Source: Acidimicrobiales bacterium (lineage in GTDB: Bacteria; Actinomycetota; Acidimicrobiia; Acidimicrobiales; Ilumatobacteraceae). Taken from it: a DNA stretch of 64,000 bases. Shown piece by piece: positions 62,673 to 64,000 of this stretch; positions within the stretch are counted from its first letter, which is position 1; every line of letters begins with the position of its first letter. Under the pieces are notes generated by a model. That model worked only from the letters and a program-made list of their open reading frames with translations. It had not been told where the DNA came from and ran no database searches. The translations under genes were made by a program, and so were the position numbers. Where the stretch lies: NCBI GenBank assembly GCA_030828465.1, contig JAURCL010000001.1:45668-109667 (forward strand), written 5' to 3'.

Positions 62673-64000
62673 GCACCACCGTCTCCTCTGAACGCACCGA
62701 AGTACCTGCCATCACCGGGGGACTCGGTGAACCGGTGCTCCGACCAGACGGCGGCGCCAAGGTGGACGGATCTTTCGAGTTCTCCTCCGATCGAAGTATT
62801 GAGGGTGAGTTGTGGGCGATGACGCTGCGGTCGCCGCACCCGAGGGCTCGGCTGCTCTCGATCGACACGTCCGCGGCGTTGGCGCTCCCTGGTGTCGCCT
62901 CGGTGATCTCCGCTGTTGACGTCCCGGGGGTCAACGGGTTCGGTCTCATCGCCTCCGACCAGCCCGTCTTCGCCGTCGATGAAGTGCGGTTCGTTGGGGA
63001 AGCAGTGGCGGCTGTCGCGGCGAGCGATCCAGAGACCTGCGCCCGCGCCATTGAGTTGATCGTCGTCACCTACGAGATCCTCGAGCCGCTTCTCGACGCG
63101 GAACAGGCGATCGATGGTTCCTTCGAATCGATTCACCCCGACGGCAACGTCATACGCCATCAGCGGATCGTTCGTGGCGATGAGGACTTGGTCGGGGAGA
63201 TCACCGTCGAGGGCACCTACGAGATCGGCATGCAGGACCAGGCCTTCCTCGGCCTCGAAGCGGCCGTCGCTGTTCCCGACGACGACGGGGCCGGCGTGGA
63301 GCTCCTCGTGGCAACGCAATGGCTGCATGAGGATCGTCGCCAGATCGCTGCCTGCCTCGGTCTCGAGGAAGATCGCGTCCGGCTCACCCTCGGTGGAGTA
63401 GGTGGAGCCTTCGGCGGTCGCGAGGACATCTCCCTGCAGGTGCATGTGAGTCTCCTCGCTTTGGTGACCGGCCGACCGGTGCGGGCGGCCTATTCGCGCG
63501 CGGAGAGCTTCATCGGCCATGTCCATCGACACCCCGCGACGATTTGGATGCGTCATCACGCCGATCGCGATGGAACGCTCCGCAAGGTCGAGGCGCGATT
63601 CGTTCTTGACGGTGGGGCATACGCGTCGACGTCATCCGCGGTGCTGATCAACGCCGTTACTCATGCCCAGGGTCCTTATCGATGTGAGAACGCGGTGGTT
63701 GACGGTTACGCGGTCCGCACCAACCACCTTCCCTGTGGGGCGATGCGGGGTTTCGGTGTGGTCCAGGCGTGCTTCGCCCACGAGCGGCAGATGGATCGCC
63801 TTGCCGCTGCCTGCGGTGTCGATCCCGTCGAGATCAGGGTGCTCAACGCGATGGAGACCGGTGATCGGCTCATCACTGGACAACGAGTCGAGAATGTCGC
63901 TCCGGTGGCGCGGTGCATCCGAGAGACGATGGCCCTGCCGATGCCCGAGCCGGATGTCCGAGACCACGTGCTGGCGTTGCCTGGTGGTGCGGGTCTAACC
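62669..64000 (+). CDS. Molybdopterin-binding subunit, xanthine dehydrogenase subunit D-like, cut by window end
   Basis: The frame is open for 444 codons to the last base without a stop, about 60 percent of the expected length. It has the N-terminal a/b-hammerhead domain (LRPDGGAKVDGSFEFSSD, LRSPHPRARLLSID) and the molybdopterin-binding part with LGGVGGAFGGREDIS and GHVHRHPATIWMRHH. It also has LDGGAYASTSSAV and CGAMRGFGVVQACFAHE. These last blocks match bacterial xanthine dehydrogenase subunit D rather than the CO-dehydrogenase large subunit, which carries an AYRCSFR-type loop. The catalytic C-terminal Glu is outside the window. Confidence 0.85.
   Translation, partial: MSTTVSSERTEVPAITGGLGEPVLRPDGGAKVDGSFEFSSDRSIEGELWAMTLRSPHPRARLLSIDTSAALALPGVASVISAVDVPGVNGFGLIASDQPVFAVDEVRFVGEAVAAVAASDPETCARAIELIVVTYEILEPLLDAEQAIDGSFESIHPDGNVIRHQRIVRGDEDLVGEITVEGTYEIGMQDQAFLGLEAAVAVPDDDGAGVELLVATQWLHEDRRQIAACLGLEEDRVRLTLGGVGGAFGGREDISLQVHVSLLALVTGRPVRAAYSRAESFIGHVHRHPATIWMRHHADRDGTLRKVEARFVLDGGAYASTSSAVLINAVTHAQGPYRCENAVVDGYAVRTNHLPCGAMRGFGVVQACFAHERQMDRLAAACGVDPVEIRVLNAMETGDRLITGQRVENVAPVARCIRETMALPMPEPDVRDHVLALPGGAGLT

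Overview
The window is a compact, GC-rich stretch of an actinobacterial chromosome, most probably from the class Acidimicrobiia or a close relative. Several gene sets point this way. Mycothiol biosynthesis genes (mshC, mshD) and an F420-dependent NADP reductase are present. So is the pgsA-patA-pimA type module for phosphatidylinositol mannosides, a DUF3499 protein and an InhA/FabI-type enoyl reductase. Two long gene orders are shared with Mycobacterium tuberculosis, but with differences that argue against a mycolate-bearing relative. The species assignment is inference. I see no insertion sequence, prophage, CRISPR array or rRNA. No gene-free stretch reaches 300 bases; the longest non-coding gap is about 150 bases and holds a tRNA.

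Layout. Positions 1-5.5 kb carry the end of an aldehyde dehydrogenase, a 2-hydroxyacid dehydrogenase, a membrane-anchored J-domain protein, tRNA-Val, a DUF3499 protein, an SRPBCC protein, an orphan ABC ATPase and a phosphotransferase fused to a DUF6285-like tail. Positions 5.4-7.7 kb (minus) hold a small ORF, mshD and rlmN. Positions 7.7-11.5 kb are a histidine operon (hisC-B-H-A-F). An aldo/keto reductase, fabI (minus), npdG and mshC follow. From 15.2 to 38.9 kb the order is thrS, HIT, membrane protein, pgsA-like, patA-like, pimA-like, a dead M48 peptidase, a DUF3048 lipoprotein, pdxS, pdxT, yebC, peroxiredoxin, ruvCAB, queA, tgt, yajC, secD, secF, apt, relA, hisS and aspS. A class I aldolase follows, then a DUF1015 gene (minus). 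From 41 to 48.7 kb come a HAD phosphatase, tlyA, nadK, recN, pyrG, NUDIX, xerD and an HD protein. trpS and a MATE exporter are on the minus strand. Positions 51-55.6 kb hold scpA, scpB, rluB, tyrA and aroA. The window closes with a minus-strand five-gene peptide-type ABC importer, divergent from a molybdenum hydroxylase operon (xanthine dehydrogenase-like) that runs off the end.

How the genes work together. The central block combines translation (aminoacyl-tRNA synthetases, queuosine, RlmN), DNA repair (ruvCAB under a perfect LexA-type palindrome, recN), chromosome handling (xerD, scpAB), protein export (yajC-secDF), stringent response (relA), vitamin B6 synthesis and inositol-lipid synthesis. 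Mycothiol synthesis fits with a single-cysteine peroxiredoxin that probably needs a low-molecular-weight thiol as reductant.

The most unexpected signal is regulatory. A TANNNT hexamer sits 6-10 bases upstream of the start codon of many transcription-unit heads on both strands, so leaderless mRNAs are probably widespread. In two places (pyrG and the M48-like gene) the hexamer instead precedes a 13-18 codon ORF whose stop overlaps the start of the main gene by GTGA or ATGA. These look like coupled leader peptides. In three places the preceding gene's TAG stop is the first half of the hexamer. I did not find a new defence, mobile or biosynthetic system.
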